DNA of 5,855 nt, from assembly GCA_013693815.1 (NCBI GenBank), contig CP059259.1, forward strand, positions 1,200,326 to 1,206,180, given 5' to 3'. Below are positions 1 through 5,855 of the stretch, piece after piece. Numbering within the stretch: the stretch's first letter is position 1; the number at the start of each line of letters is the position of its first letter. Position numbers and translations under genes: made by a program. This DNA comes from Nocardioidaceae bacterium. Lineage in GTDB: Bacteria; Actinomycetota; Actinomycetes; Propionibacteriales; Nocardioidaceae. Under the pieces are notes generated by a model, which searched no databases, was not told the origin of the DNA, and saw only the letters and a program-made list of their open reading frames with translations.

Positions 1-570
1 GGCTGCTAGCGGGACGATAACTTTGCGGAAGGCCTGCCACGAGGTCGCTCCGTCCACCTGTGCGGCCTGCTCCATCTCCCACGGAATCTCCCGGAAGAAC
101 GCCGACAGGGTCCAGATCGCCAGCGGCAGCGTGAAGGACATGTACGGGATGATCAGGCCCGGCCAGGTGTTGAACAGGTGCAGCGCGCGCCACAGATCGA
201 ACAACGGTCCGATCAAAGACACCACCGGGAACATCGCGATGGCCAGCGCGATGGACAAGACCAATCGCTTGCCGCGAAACTCCAAGCGTGCGATGGCGTA
301 AGCCGCCAGCGTTGCCACGGCCACCGACAACACGGTGGTGATCAAGGAGATTCCGAACGAGTTCAACAACGCCCGGAGGAAGTCGTCGTTGTCGACGATG
401 TCCTTGTAGTTCTGCCAGGTGAAGTCCTTGGGAAGGAACTGCGGACTACCGGTCGTCACTTCGGCAACGGGCTTGAACGAGAGCGAGAGGATCCAGGCAA
501 CCGGGAGCAGGCACCAGATGAGGATCACGACAAAGCCGAGCCAGTGACCCGGTCCCATGCGCTGACGCAT
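1..570 (-). CDS. sugB: SugB-like sugar ABC transporter permease, 3' end beyond window
   Basis: This is an inner-membrane permease of a carbohydrate importer (MalG/SugB type), which forms the channel with the SugA-like partner upstream. The reading frame is open from an ATG at 570 down to base 1, giving 190 residues; the family is about 275 residues long, so roughly the last third is missing. Hydrophobic segments lie near residues 11-30, 69-90, 103-125 and 135-158. The cytoplasmic EAA loop that docks to the ATPase is seen at about residues 167-187 (EQAAQVDGATSW, then VIVPLA). The text RLEFRGKRL and FFREIPWEMEQAA closely matches recalled M. tuberculosis SugB. The start lies one base after the sugA stop and is preceded by GGGGAGG at good spacing; a second ATG at 558 is possible but less well placed. 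It is the third visible gene of the lpqY-sugA-sugB operon. The substrate is not proven: trehalose by family, possibly another disaccharide. Confidence 0.93.
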   Translation of the reverse strand, partial: MRQRMGPGHWLGFVVILIWCLLPVAWILSLSFKPVAEVTTGSPQFLPKDFTWQNYKDIVDNDDFLRALLNSFGISLITTVLSVAVATLAAYAIARLEFRGKRLVLSIALAIAMFPVVSLIGPLFDLWRALHLFNTWPGLIIPYMSFTLPLAIWTLSAFFREIPWEMEQAAQVDGATSWQAFRKVIVPLAA

Positions 571-571
571 C

Positions 572-1516
572 TCAGGCCTCCCCTCGCGCTGCCGCCAGAT
601 CGACCCGGAACAGCTTCACGATCAGGAACGCAAGGAGCAGGACCGAGAGGAACAACAGCACAGACAGCGCCGATCCGAGTCCGAGCTGGAACTGCTCGAT
701 CACCTGTCGATAGGTCAGGAACGACACCGACTCGGTGTTCTGGGCTCCTCTGGTCATCACGAAGATGTTGTCGAAGATCCGGAAGGCATCCAGAGCTCGG
801 AAGAGCACGGCGACCATGATCGCTGCGCGCATATTGGGCAAGATCACGCGAGTCAGGCGCTGCCACCAGGTCGCCCCGTCGACCTTCGCGGCCTCCAGCA
901 TGTCTTCGGAGATCTGCGAGAGCCCGGCCAACAGCAGCAGCGACATGAACGGCGTGGTCTTCCAGATCTCGGAGACCATGATCGCGAACATGGCGTGCCA
1001 ATGGTCGCCGAACCAGTTGGTGTCCGAAGAGATCCACGGGAGCCAGGAGAACCAGGAGTTCACGAAACCGTTGTTGAGGCTGAACGCGAACTGCCAGGCG
1101 AATGCCGAGACCACTGTGATGATCCCGTACGGGATCAGGATGGAGGTGCGGATCACGCCGCGAGCGAAGATGATCCGGTGCATCACCATCGCGAACGCGA
1201 ACCCGATCACCAGTTCGACCGCGACGGTGACCAGCATGATCAGCACGGTGTTCCACATGTCACGCCAAAAGAGGCTGTCGGTCAGGACCGTCGCGTAGTT
1301 ACCCAACCCCACGAAGCTCTTGTCGTCGGGTGTGGTCAGCCGGTACTGGAACAGTGATAGATAAAGCGCCTGGATCATCGGGTACGCCGTGACGACGAGC
1401 ATGACCACAACGGCGGGGAGCACGAGCTTGCGACCCAGGGCGTTCTCGGCTTTGGCGCGATCGCTTACTTTGGGCGGCCGATCGAGGTGTGCAGCAGGTG
1501 CGGTTGCGGCGCTCAC
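572..1516 (-). CDS. sugA: SugA-like sugar ABC transporter permease
   Basis: This is an inner-membrane permease of the MalF/SugA type, 314 residues against about 307 for M. tuberculosis SugA. After a charged cytoplasmic N terminus, hydrophobic segments lie near residues 31-53, 89-113, 123-146, 171-199, 228-242 and 280-303, giving the usual six. The EAA docking loop is at about 208-227 (EAAKVDGATWWQRLTRVILP). Stretches such as EIWKTTPFMSLLLLAGL and FRALDAFRIFDNI are those of the trehalose-permease family. The start is GTG at 1516, overlapping the lpqY stop as GTGA, with AAGGAAGG eight bases upstream; this implies translational coupling to the binding protein and fixes the start well. It pairs with the downstream SugB-like permease. 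Family membership is sure; the sugar carried is inferred. Confidence 0.96.
   Translation of the reverse strand: MSAATAPAAHLDRPPKVSDRAKAENALGRKLVLPAVVVMLVVTAYPMIQALYLSLFQYRLTTPDDKSFVGLGNYATVLTDSLFWRDMWNTVLIMLVTVAVELVIGFAFAMVMHRIIFARGVIRTSILIPYGIITVVSAFAWQFAFSLNNGFVNSWFSWLPWISSDTNWFGDHWHAMFAIMVSEIWKTTPFMSLLLLAGLSQISEDMLEAAKVDGATWWQRLTRVILPNMRAAIMVAVLFRALDAFRIFDNIFVMTRGAQNTESVSFLTYRQVIEQFQLGLGSALSVLLFLSVLLLAFLIVKLFRVDLAAARGEA
577..583 (-). promoter_or_regulatory. ribosome binding site for sugB
   Basis: On the minus strand this reads GGGGAGG, six bases before the ATG at 570. It lies inside the last codons of sugA, and it supports the ATG at 570 over the in-frame ATG at 558. Confidence 0.7.
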
Positions 1517-2832
1517 AGCAGAGTCCTTCCTTGCAAAACCTCACCGATGAAGTCGGCTGATTTCGCCGGAGTCCGGTCGGTGACCGAGTTGGGCGGATGC
1601 CAGGTGCTCTGCAGCGCACTGCTGATGTCGCTCCAGTACGCCGAGACGGGCCGCGGGCCAGCAGCGTCGATGCTGTTGCGGAAAAGCTCGAGCAGATCCT
1701 CGGGGTAGGCCTGTTTGAGTTCGGCGTCGTCGTAGGCGGTCGCGCTCGCGGGCATGTTGCCGGTTTCGAGAGCGTAGGTGACCTGATTTTCCACCGAGGT
1801 GATGCAACTCAGCGCTGTCAGGGCGTCTTCGACGTCGTCGGAGTTGGCGTTGACGCCGATATTGATCCCGCCCAGCGGAGGCCGTGACTCCTTGCCCTCC
1901 TCGGTTTGCGGGTAGCGGGTCCAGCCCAAGTCGTCGAAAGTTGCGTCGTCGCCTCTGTAGTTGGCGTAGATGAAAGTCCAGTTGACCTGGAATGCTCCAC
2001 GATCGCCGGCGAACGGCCCGAGCACCGTGCCCTCGTTGGAGACCGACAGGTCGCGTTGCGCGGCAGGGGAGTGAGCGAGTTTGCTGATCACCCCGGCAGC
2101 TGCTTGACCGGCCGGGGAGTCGATGTCGATGCTGGCATCGACGCCTGCCTCGTTGTCGCTGATGATGGCGCCCCCGGCGCCCTGGATCAGCGCATTGATC
2201 CAGACCGAGTAGCCCTCGTACTTGTTGGCTTGGACCCCGACGGTTCCGTTGTTCTCGGCAGCCGCCTCGATGATCTGGTCCCACGTCACCGGCCGGCTCA
2301 TATCAAGCCCGGCTTTCTCCGCAAAGGACTTGCGATACCAGAGCAACTGGGTGTTGGCCCATAAGGGCGCAACCACCAGTCGGTCATCCCAGGTTGCGCC
2401 CTCCAGAGCCCCTGCGAGGGCATCTGCGCTCAGGTCCGAGGCCTGATCCTCAGAGATCGGAGCTAGGAAGTTGGCGGCCGAGAACTCGCCGGTGAACACC
2501 GGGTCCAGACTCATCAAGTCGATCGAGGGATCCTTGGCGGCAAGCCGGCGAGCAAGCTGGATCCGTTGCTGCGATCCGTCGCCAGGCAGAGTCTGGGTCT
2601 GGATCCGGTAGTCATCGGTGCTGCAGCGCTCCGCGATGCCTGCCTGACCGAAGCTGCCTTGGAAGTCAGCCGGTGGAGCCGGATCGGGGTTGATGTACCA
2701 GGTGAGCACCGGGACGTCGGTATCGGTGCCACATGCGGTCAGCAGGCCTCCCAGGAGAGCGAAGGGGAGTCCCAGGGCCGCCAGCCTCGCTGCCCAGGAT
2801 GATGCGCCACTGCCTGAACCAGAACGATCCAT
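1513..2832 (-). CDS. lpqY: LpqY-like sugar-binding lipoprotein
   Basis: This is the extracytoplasmic solute-binding protein of the importer, 439 residues (M. tuberculosis LpqY is about 468). Residues 1-33 form a lipoprotein signal with a hydrophobic core at about 18-31 and the lipobox LTAC, so C34 should be lipidated and anchor the protein outside the membrane. The mature part follows the MalE-like two-lobe plan. Blocks shared with recalled LpqY are QRIQLARRLA (89-98), the MSLDPVFTGEFS region (107-118) with D110, NTQLLWYR (160-167), FQVNWTF (281-287) and GGINIGV (321-327). C70 and C343 fall where LpqY also has cysteines, so a disulfide is plausible. The ATG at 2832 has GGGAGG four bases upstream. 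It is the first gene of the operon and overlaps sugA by four bases. LpqY of mycobacteria recycles trehalose; the adjacent galK leaves room for a galactose-containing ligand here. Confidence 0.93.
   Translation of the reverse strand: MDRSGSGSGASSWAARLAALGLPFALLGGLLTACGTDTDVPVLTWYINPDPAPPADFQGSFGQAGIAERCSTDDYRIQTQTLPGDGSQQRIQLARRLAAKDPSIDLMSLDPVFTGEFSAANFLAPISEDQASDLSADALAGALEGATWDDRLVVAPLWANTQLLWYRKSFAEKAGLDMSRPVTWDQIIEAAAENNGTVGVQANKYEGYSVWINALIQGAGGAIISDNEAGVDASIDIDSPAGQAAAGVISKLAHSPAAQRDLSVSNEGTVLGPFAGDRGAFQVNWTFIYANYRGDDATFDDLGWTRYPQTEEGKESRPPLGGINIGVNANSDDVEDALTALSCITSVENQVTYALETGNMPASATAYDDAELKQAYPEDLLELFRNSIDAAGPRPVSAYWSDISSALQSTWHPPNSVTDRTPAKSADFIGEVLQGRTLL
1525..1532 (-). promoter_or_regulatory. 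ribosome binding site deciding the GTG start of sugA
   Basis: On the minus strand this reads AAGGAAGG, eight bases before GTG at 1516. It lies within the last codons of lpqY. Together with the GTGA stop/start overlap it favours the GTG start over later in-frame starts. Confidence 0.7.
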
Positions 2833-2836
2833 AGCA

Positions 2837-2842
2837 CCTCCC
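2837..2842 (-). promoter_or_regulatory. ribosome binding site for lpqY
   Basis: On the minus strand this reads GGGAGG, four bases before the ATG at 2832. Spacing is a little short but usable, and it supports this start for the lipoprotein signal peptide. Confidence 0.6.
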
Positions 2843-2904
2843 GGAAGTGTGAGGAAGTCGCAGGTTTCACCCGCGGGCTGCCCTCAATGACTCCATTCGG
2901 CACT

Positions 2905-2914
2905 GGGGTACCCC
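2905..2914. promoter_or_regulatory. perfect palindrome GGGGTACCCC, candidate operator
   Basis: This 10-base perfect inverted repeat lies near the middle of the divergent intergenic region, about 73 bases upstream of lpqY and about 88 upstream of galK. Its position suits a repressor site acting on one or both promoters. Flanking bases do not extend the symmetry exactly. The regulator is unknown, and it lacks the usual LacI-family central CG, so no family is assigned. Confidence 0.35.
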
Positions 2915-2962
2915 GATATGGACTTCTCAATCCCCACGGAGTAGCGAAGTGGCAGAACCGTT

Positions 2963-2968
2963 TAGCGT
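2963..2968 (+). promoter_or_regulatory. candidate -10 element for galK (TAGCGT)
   Basis: The hexamer fits TANNNT, the common -10 pattern of actinobacterial housekeeping promoters, and is the only such match I found on the plus strand of this intergenic region. Transcription would begin near 2975, giving a very short 5' leader before the ATG at 2982. No recognisable -35 is present at the normal spacing, so this is tentative. Confidence 0.3.
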
Positions 2969-2981
2969 GGGAAAGGTGAGT

Positions 2982-3014
2982 ATGCGCGTGGATCGGGTGG
3001 GATGGCCTCGATGA
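2982..3014 (+). CDS. possible 10-codon leader peptide before galK
   Basis: This small ORF encodes MRVDRVGWPR. Its ATG at 2982 is preceded at five bases by GGGAAAGG (2969-2976), a better ribosome site than any directly in front of galK. Its TGA (3012-3014) overlaps the ATG at 3011, an in-frame galK start, in the classic ATGA coupling arrangement. It may therefore deliver ribosomes to galK or act as a leader. There is no run of repeated amino acids that would suggest classic attenuation. Such a short ORF can arise by chance, so only the combination of ribosome site and stop/start overlap supports it. Confidence 0.35.
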   Translation: MRVDRVGWPR

Positions 3015-4120
3015 AGGTCGGCCGCAAAGCCCGGTGGATAGGCCCGGGTCGGGTGAACCTGATCGGGGAGCACACCGACTACAACGCCGGTTTGGCGCTG
3101 CCGTTCGCCATCGAGCAGGGCTGTGTTGCCGAGGTCTCGATCCGGTCAGCTGATTTCGCTGCGGTGTCGGCGCAATTCGGTGAGGTGGTCGTCTCGTTCG
3201 AGGAGGCAGAGAGACTGCCGAGCTATGCGGGACCTACCTGGGTGAGGTACGCGCTCGGCCCGGTATGGGCACTGCGCCAGGCAGGTATCGATATCCCGCC
3301 ATTGCAGGTGCGAACCGACAGCGGCGTACCCATCGGTGCCGGACTGTCTTCCTCGGCTGCCGTGATCTGCGCGGTGACCACCGCGATTGTCGACCTGGTG
3401 GACGCAGCCGTGGACAATGACGCGCTCCTGGCCGTCACCAGAGCTGTCGAGAACGAGGTGGTCGGTGCTCCGACCGGCGGACTCGACCAGTGGGCGTCAT
3501 TGCGCTGCCGGCCGGGAGCAGCATTGTTGTGTGACTTCTCCGATGGGAGCAGCCGGCAGGTCCGGTTCGATCCGGTGGCCGCTGGGCTCGCTGTTCTTGT
3601 CGTTGATACCAAGGCGCCGCACCGTCACGCCGACGGCGAGTACGCCCAGCGTCGAGCCGGTTGTGAGCGGGCGGCAGTGCAGCTCGGCATCCCCAGCCTG
3701 CGTGAGGTTCGAGACCTCGACTCCGCGCTGGAGGCGCTCGGCGACGCGGAGTTACGGCGGTACGTGCGCCATGTGGTCACCGAGAACGCCCGAGTCGAGC
3801 GAGTCGTCGATCTGTTGGAGGACGGTCGGGTCGGTGACATCGGCCCACTGTTGAGCGCTTCCCATGCCTCGCTGCGCGATGAATACCGCGTGACCGTCCC
3901 GCAGCTGGATATGGCGGTTGCCGTTCTTGAGGAGACGGGTGCGCTGGGCGCCCGGATGACAGGCGGAGGCTTCGGAGGTTGCGTGATCGCGCTGGTCCCT
4001 GCCTCTGATGTCGATCATGCGGTCGAGGCGGTGATGCGCGTGTTCGCCCGAGAGGGATTCACCGCGCCTGGCACCTTCGTCGTCCAGCCCTCCGCCGGAG
4101 CGCGCCGCCTCCTTGACTAG
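3002..4120 (+). CDS. galK: galactokinase (GHMP kinase)
   Basis: This cytoplasmic enzyme phosphorylates galactose with ATP to galactose-1-phosphate, the first committed step of the Leloir pathway. It has 372 residues, normal for the family. The galactokinase signature is at 15-28 (PGRVNLIGEHTDYN), where R17 is the expected catalytic arginine and E23, H24 and D26 contact the sugar. The ATP-binding GHMP motif 2 is at 110-120 (PIGAGLSSSAA). D162 in GGLDQWAS is the expected catalytic aspartate. Motif 3 is at 316-327 (GARMTGGGFGGC). No key residue is missing. Coordinates take the longest ATG reading; ATG at 3011 (residue 4) is at least as likely, because GGGTGG lies at better spacing and a leader ORF stop overlaps it as ATGA. 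It is transcribed away from the sugar importer and convergent with the hydrolase. No galT or galE is in the window. Confidence 0.95.
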   Translation: MASMKVGRKARWIGPGRVNLIGEHTDYNAGLALPFAIEQGCVAEVSIRSADFAAVSAQFGEVVVSFEEAERLPSYAGPTWVRYALGPVWALRQAGIDIPPLQVRTDSGVPIGAGLSSSAAVICAVTTAIVDLVDAAVDNDALLAVTRAVENEVVGAPTGGLDQWASLRCRPGAALLCDFSDGSSRQVRFDPVAAGLAVLVVDTKAPHRHADGEYAQRRAGCERAAVQLGIPSLREVRDLDSALEALGDAELRRYVRHVVTENARVERVVDLLEDGRVGDIGPLLSASHASLRDEYRVTVPQLDMAVAVLEETGALGARMTGGGFGGCVIALVPASDVDHAVEAVMRVFAREGFTAPGTFVVQPSAGARRLLD

Positions 4121-4133
4121 GTGAACGCGCAGT

Positions 4134-4931
4134 TCAGCCGGCGCGGTCGGCGATACCGCGTACTGCCTTGACGAAGGTTCCGTACAGAGCCGGCGGCAGA
4201 TCGTGCCCCATCCCCTTGATCACCAGCAGCTCGGAGCCAGGGACTGCCAGCGCGGTGGCTCGTCCTCCGCTGACGTGGACCATCCGGTCCCGATCGCCGT
4301 GGATCACCAAAGTGGGGATGGTGAGCTTCCTCAGATCCTCGGTACGGTCACGTTGGGTGAGGATGGCCAGCATCTGGCGCATCACACCGGCCGGGTTGGT
4401 GCCTCGTACCCAGGTGTCGCGTCCGCGCTCTCGAATCAGCTCGGGTGGGATCGGATAGCCAGGCGAGCCGATCTTTTGCCAGAACGCCAGATTGCTCTCG
4501 ATGTAGGCCTGCTCGGTGGTGGGGTTCGGCTGTAGCAAAGCCGACATCAACTTCGGATCCACCCAGCCGACGGTTCGCCTACCCACCGTCGACATGACCG
4601 ATGTCAGAGATCGCACGCGCTCCGAATCAGCGATCGCCATCGTCTGCGCGATCATTCCGCCCATCGAGATACCGAGGATGTGAGCACGCTCCACACGAAG
4701 ATGATCGAGCAGCCCGAAGCCGTCCTTGGCGAGGTCGCTCATCCGGTAGGGAGTCTTGACCGGGCGGCCGGCGAACGCTTTGACCAGATCGGCACGATTG
4801 ACCTGGGCCTGTTTGAAGCGAGTGGATCGGCCGATATCGCGGTTGTCGTACCGGATTACGTAGAAACCGGCTCGGGCGAGCATCTCGCACAACTCATCGT
4901 CCCACCAGATCATCGGTCCGCTGAGGCCCAT
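4134..4931 (-). CDS. alpha/beta hydrolase, RdmC/MenH-like; 5' end probably frameshifted
   Basis: This is a soluble alpha/beta-fold hydrolase resembling the aclacinomycin methylesterase (RdmC) and MenH-like esterase group; the substrate is unknown. From ATG at 4931 it has 265 residues. The nucleophile elbow is GISMG with S89, the acid is D215 in HGDRD, and the base is H243 in GMGHDLP, so the catalytic triad is intact. The oxyanion-loop region (VMGLSGP) begins just before this ATG, so 4931 is almost surely not the native start: in-frame sequence upstream (CYQTFGDPSGEPLLLV) belongs to the fold's first strands but has no ATG, GTG or TTG start. The natural start would be the ATG overlapping the glpX stop at 5053, which is out of frame by one base. 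It follows glpX on the same strand and ends 13 bases from the galK stop. Either the gene is damaged, the sequence has an error, or an unusual start is used. Confidence 0.85.
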   Translation of the reverse strand: MGLSGPMIWWDDELCEMLARAGFYVIRYDNRDIGRSTRFKQAQVNRADLVKAFAGRPVKTPYRMSDLAKDGFGLLDHLRVERAHILGISMGGMIAQTMAIADSERVRSLTSVMSTVGRRTVGWVDPKLMSALLQPNPTTEQAYIESNLAFWQKIGSPGYPIPPELIRERGRDTWVRGTNPAGVMRQMLAILTQRDRTEDLRKLTIPTLVIHGDRDRMVHVSGGRATALAVPGSELLVIKGMGHDLPPALYGTFVKAVRGIADRAG

Positions 4932-5053
4932 GACGAGCAGCAGTGGCTCGCCGCTCGGGTCGCCGAAGGTCTGGTAACACAGGGTAACGCCGTTACCCAG
5001 GTCCGCGAGGAGCTCGGGGAGACGGCGACTGCGCGCGATTTGTGTTCTGTCAT
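4932..5053 (-). other. out-of-frame N-terminal part of the hydrolase gene
   Basis: In the hydrolase frame, bases from about 5040 down to 4932 encode RSRRLPELLADLGNGVTL followed by CYQTFGDPSGEPLLLV, with G/C-ending codons and the typical start of this hydrolase family. No ATG, GTG or TTG lies in that frame between 4931 and an in-frame TGA near 5142. The ATG at 5053-5051 overlaps the glpX TGA (5052-5050) as ATGA but reads another frame: 47 codons ending at TGA 4912-4910. One extra A in the short AAA run near 5037-5039 would join that ATG to the hydrolase as MTEHKIARSRRLPELL. Alternatives are a CTG start (two are in frame) or a real inactivating deletion. Confidence 0.6.
4982..4998. repeat. 17-base odd palindrome GGGTAACG-C-CGTTACCC
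   Basis: Two perfect 8-base arms are separated by one base. The core GGTAAC also occurs at 4973-4978, exactly ten bases before the copy at 4983-4988. It lies in the 5' part of the hydrolase reading frame (codons for GNGVTL). It could be a protein-binding site or a by-product of coding; the one-base centre makes a stable RNA hairpin with the full arms unlikely. Confidence 0.4.
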
Positions 5054-5855
5054 TTCTCGAAATCGACGGAGGCGTAGGACTTGAGCTTATGCAGCTTGTG
5101 GTCGCTGTGGATGTTGCGGATCGTGCCGCTGCGCGAGCGCATCACCAGCGAGTGGGTCGAGCAGCCGCCGCGGATGTAGCGGACTCCTTGCATCAGCTCG
5201 CCGTCGGTGATTCCGGTGGCGACGAAGAACACATCGTTTCCTGTCACCAGATCATCGGTGGCGAGCACATGATCGGGGTCCAGGTTGTGGCCCGCATCCA
5301 GCGCGCGTTGGCGCTCGTCGTCGTCCTTGGGCCACAGCCGACCCTGAATCACGCCGTCCATGCACTTCATCGCGCATGCGGCGATGATGCCCTCGGGTGT
5401 GCCGCCGATACCCAACAGCAGGTCGACACCTGTCCCGGCGCGGGCCGCCATGATCGCTCCGGCGACATCTCCGTCGGAGATGAACTTGATACGCGCGCCG
5501 GTGGCCCGGATCTCTTCGACGAGATCGGCATGGCGGGGTCGGTCCAGCACCACGACCGTGACATCGGCCGGCCGGACGCCCTTCGCCTTGGCCACATTGC
5601 GGATGTTCTCCGCGACCGGGTACCGGATATCGACCGCATCGGCCGCTTCAGGCCCGGTGACGAGCTTCTCCATGTAGAACACCGCTGATGGGTCATACAT
5701 CGACCCGCGCGGAGCAACCGCCATCACCGAGATTGCGTTCGACATCGCCTTGGCAGTCAGCGTGGTCCCGTCGATCGGGTCGACCGCGACATCGGTTGCG
5801 GGACCGGTCCCGTCACCGACCTCCTCGCCGTTGTAGAGCATCGGAGCGTTGTCCT
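5050..5855 (-). CDS. glpX: class II fructose-1,6-bisphosphatase, 5' end beyond window
   Basis: This cytoplasmic enzyme removes the 1-phosphate from fructose-1,6-bisphosphate, a key step of gluconeogenesis, and is the main FBPase of many actinomycetes. The frame stays open to the window edge (it begins [11 protein letters not shown]), giving about 268 codons plus the stop of an expected 330-360 residues; the N-terminal part with the first metal ligands and the GEGE motif is outside. Seen here are VDPIDGTT, the metal/phosphate-binding motif whose threonine positions the attacking water, [22 protein letters not shown] with the metal-binding glutamate, and [12 protein letters not shown]. The match with recalled M. 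tuberculosis GlpX runs along its whole visible length. The C terminus stops at VDFEK, shorter than the mycobacterial form. Its TGA overlaps an ATG that is the likely native start of the hydrolase, suggesting a shared transcript. An ATG at 5841 is internal, not the start. Confidence 0.96.
   Translation of the reverse strand, partial: DNAPMLYNGEEVGDGTGPATDVAVDPIDGTTLTAKAMSNAISVMAVAPRGSMYDPSAVFYMEKLVTGPEAADAVDIRYPVAENIRNVAKAKGVRPADVTVVVLDRPRHADLVEEIRATGARIKFISDGDVAGAIMAARAGTGVDLLLGIGGTPEGIIAACAMKCMDGVIQGRLWPKDDDERQRALDAGHNLDPDHVLATDDLVTGNDVFFVATGITDGELMQGVRYIRGGCSTHSLVMRSRSGTIRNIHSDHKLHKLKSYASVDFEK

Larger units (their letters stand above)
2833..3001. promoter_or_regulatory. divergent control region between lpqY-sugAB and galK
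   Basis: These 169 bases lie between two gene sets transcribed away from each other, so both promoters should be here. The perfect 10-base palindrome GGGGTACCCC sits at 2905-2914, and the smaller palindrome CCCGCGGG at 2870-2877. A loose inverted pair, CCATTCGG (2893-2900) and CCGATATGG (2913-2921), differs by one inserted base. For the plus strand, TAGCGT at 2963-2968 fits the actinobacterial TANNNT -10 pattern, without a good -35. For the minus strand only a weak TTGAGA (2930-2925) is seen as a -35, and I could not find a convincing -10. No regulator gene is in the window. That the region controls both sides is inference from layout. Confidence 0.6.

Noticed and set aside
178..1357. Long plus-strand open frames opposite the two permease genes, and a 243-residue minus frame inside sugA
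   Set aside because: They lie over well-recognised permeases in other frames, have arginine- and histidine-rich low-complexity translations, and show no family resemblance; such shadows are expected in high-G+C DNA.
2843..2858. Direct repeat GGAAGT at ten-base spacing upstream of lpqY
   Set aside because: Only six bases long and next to the ribosome site; too weak to call a regulatory site.
4090..4100. Odd palindrome CTCCG-C-CGGAG near the galK end
   Set aside because: It is short, lies within coding sequence, has too small a loop for a good hairpin and has no T tract.
4126..4145. CGCGC/GCGCG inverted pair between galK and the hydrolase as a terminator
   Set aside because: The stem is only five base pairs with a ten-base loop and no T run follows on either strand.
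5037..5053. Programmed -1 frameshift signal for the hydrolase
   Set aside because: The AAA run does not form a standard slippery heptamer and no clear downstream structure was found at the right spacing; a plain indel or sequence error explains it better.
5089..5688. 199-residue plus-strand open frame opposite glpX
   Set aside because: It is antisense to a conserved enzyme and its translation is biased in A, V, D and R with no motif; no ribosome site was seen.

Overview
The window looks like chromosomal DNA from a high-G+C actinomycete. The codons end mostly in G or C. The sugar-transport proteins resemble Mycobacterium tuberculosis LpqY, SugA and SugB through most of their length, and the GlpX sequence is also of actinobacterial type. 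I cannot name the genus. All statements about similarity come from recalled family sequences, because no search was run.

Region 1 (1-2832, minus strand) is a carbohydrate ABC importer. Read in the direction of transcription it holds an LpqY-like lipoprotein that binds the sugar outside the membrane (2832-1513), a SugA-like permease (1516-572) and a SugB-like permease (570 to beyond base 1, 3' end missing). The genes are packed tightly: a 4-base GTGA overlap, then a 1-base gap, each with its own purine-rich ribosome site. The ATPase subunit (SugC/MsiK type) is not visible and may lie beyond position 1.

Region 2 (2833-3001) is a divergent control region of 169 bases. It contains the perfect palindrome GGGGTACCCC, a TANNNT -10 candidate for the plus strand, and a possible 10-codon leader ORF whose stop overlaps a galK start codon.

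Region 3 (3002-4120, plus strand) is a complete galactokinase with all three GHMP-kinase motifs. Its divergent position next to the importer suggests shared control, and that the imported sugar may contain or yield galactose. That is inference; the family relationship by itself points to trehalose.

Region 4 (4134-5855, minus strand) is convergent with galK, with 13 bases between the stop codons. It holds a class II fructose-1,6-bisphosphatase, glpX (5' end outside the window), followed by an RdmC/MenH-like alpha/beta hydrolase. glpX ends in ATGA, where the ATG would be the natural hydrolase start. That ATG is out of frame with the hydrolase body. The body continues with family-like sequence upstream of its first in-frame ATG (4931) and no ordinary start codon is available there, so the gene appears to carry a one-base frameshift or a sequence error near its 5' end.

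The genes together fit ordinary sugar uptake and central carbon metabolism. I saw no mobile element, CRISPR array, RNA gene or clear undescribed system. The most useful items are the hydrolase frameshift, the leader ORF before galK, and the operator-like palindrome.
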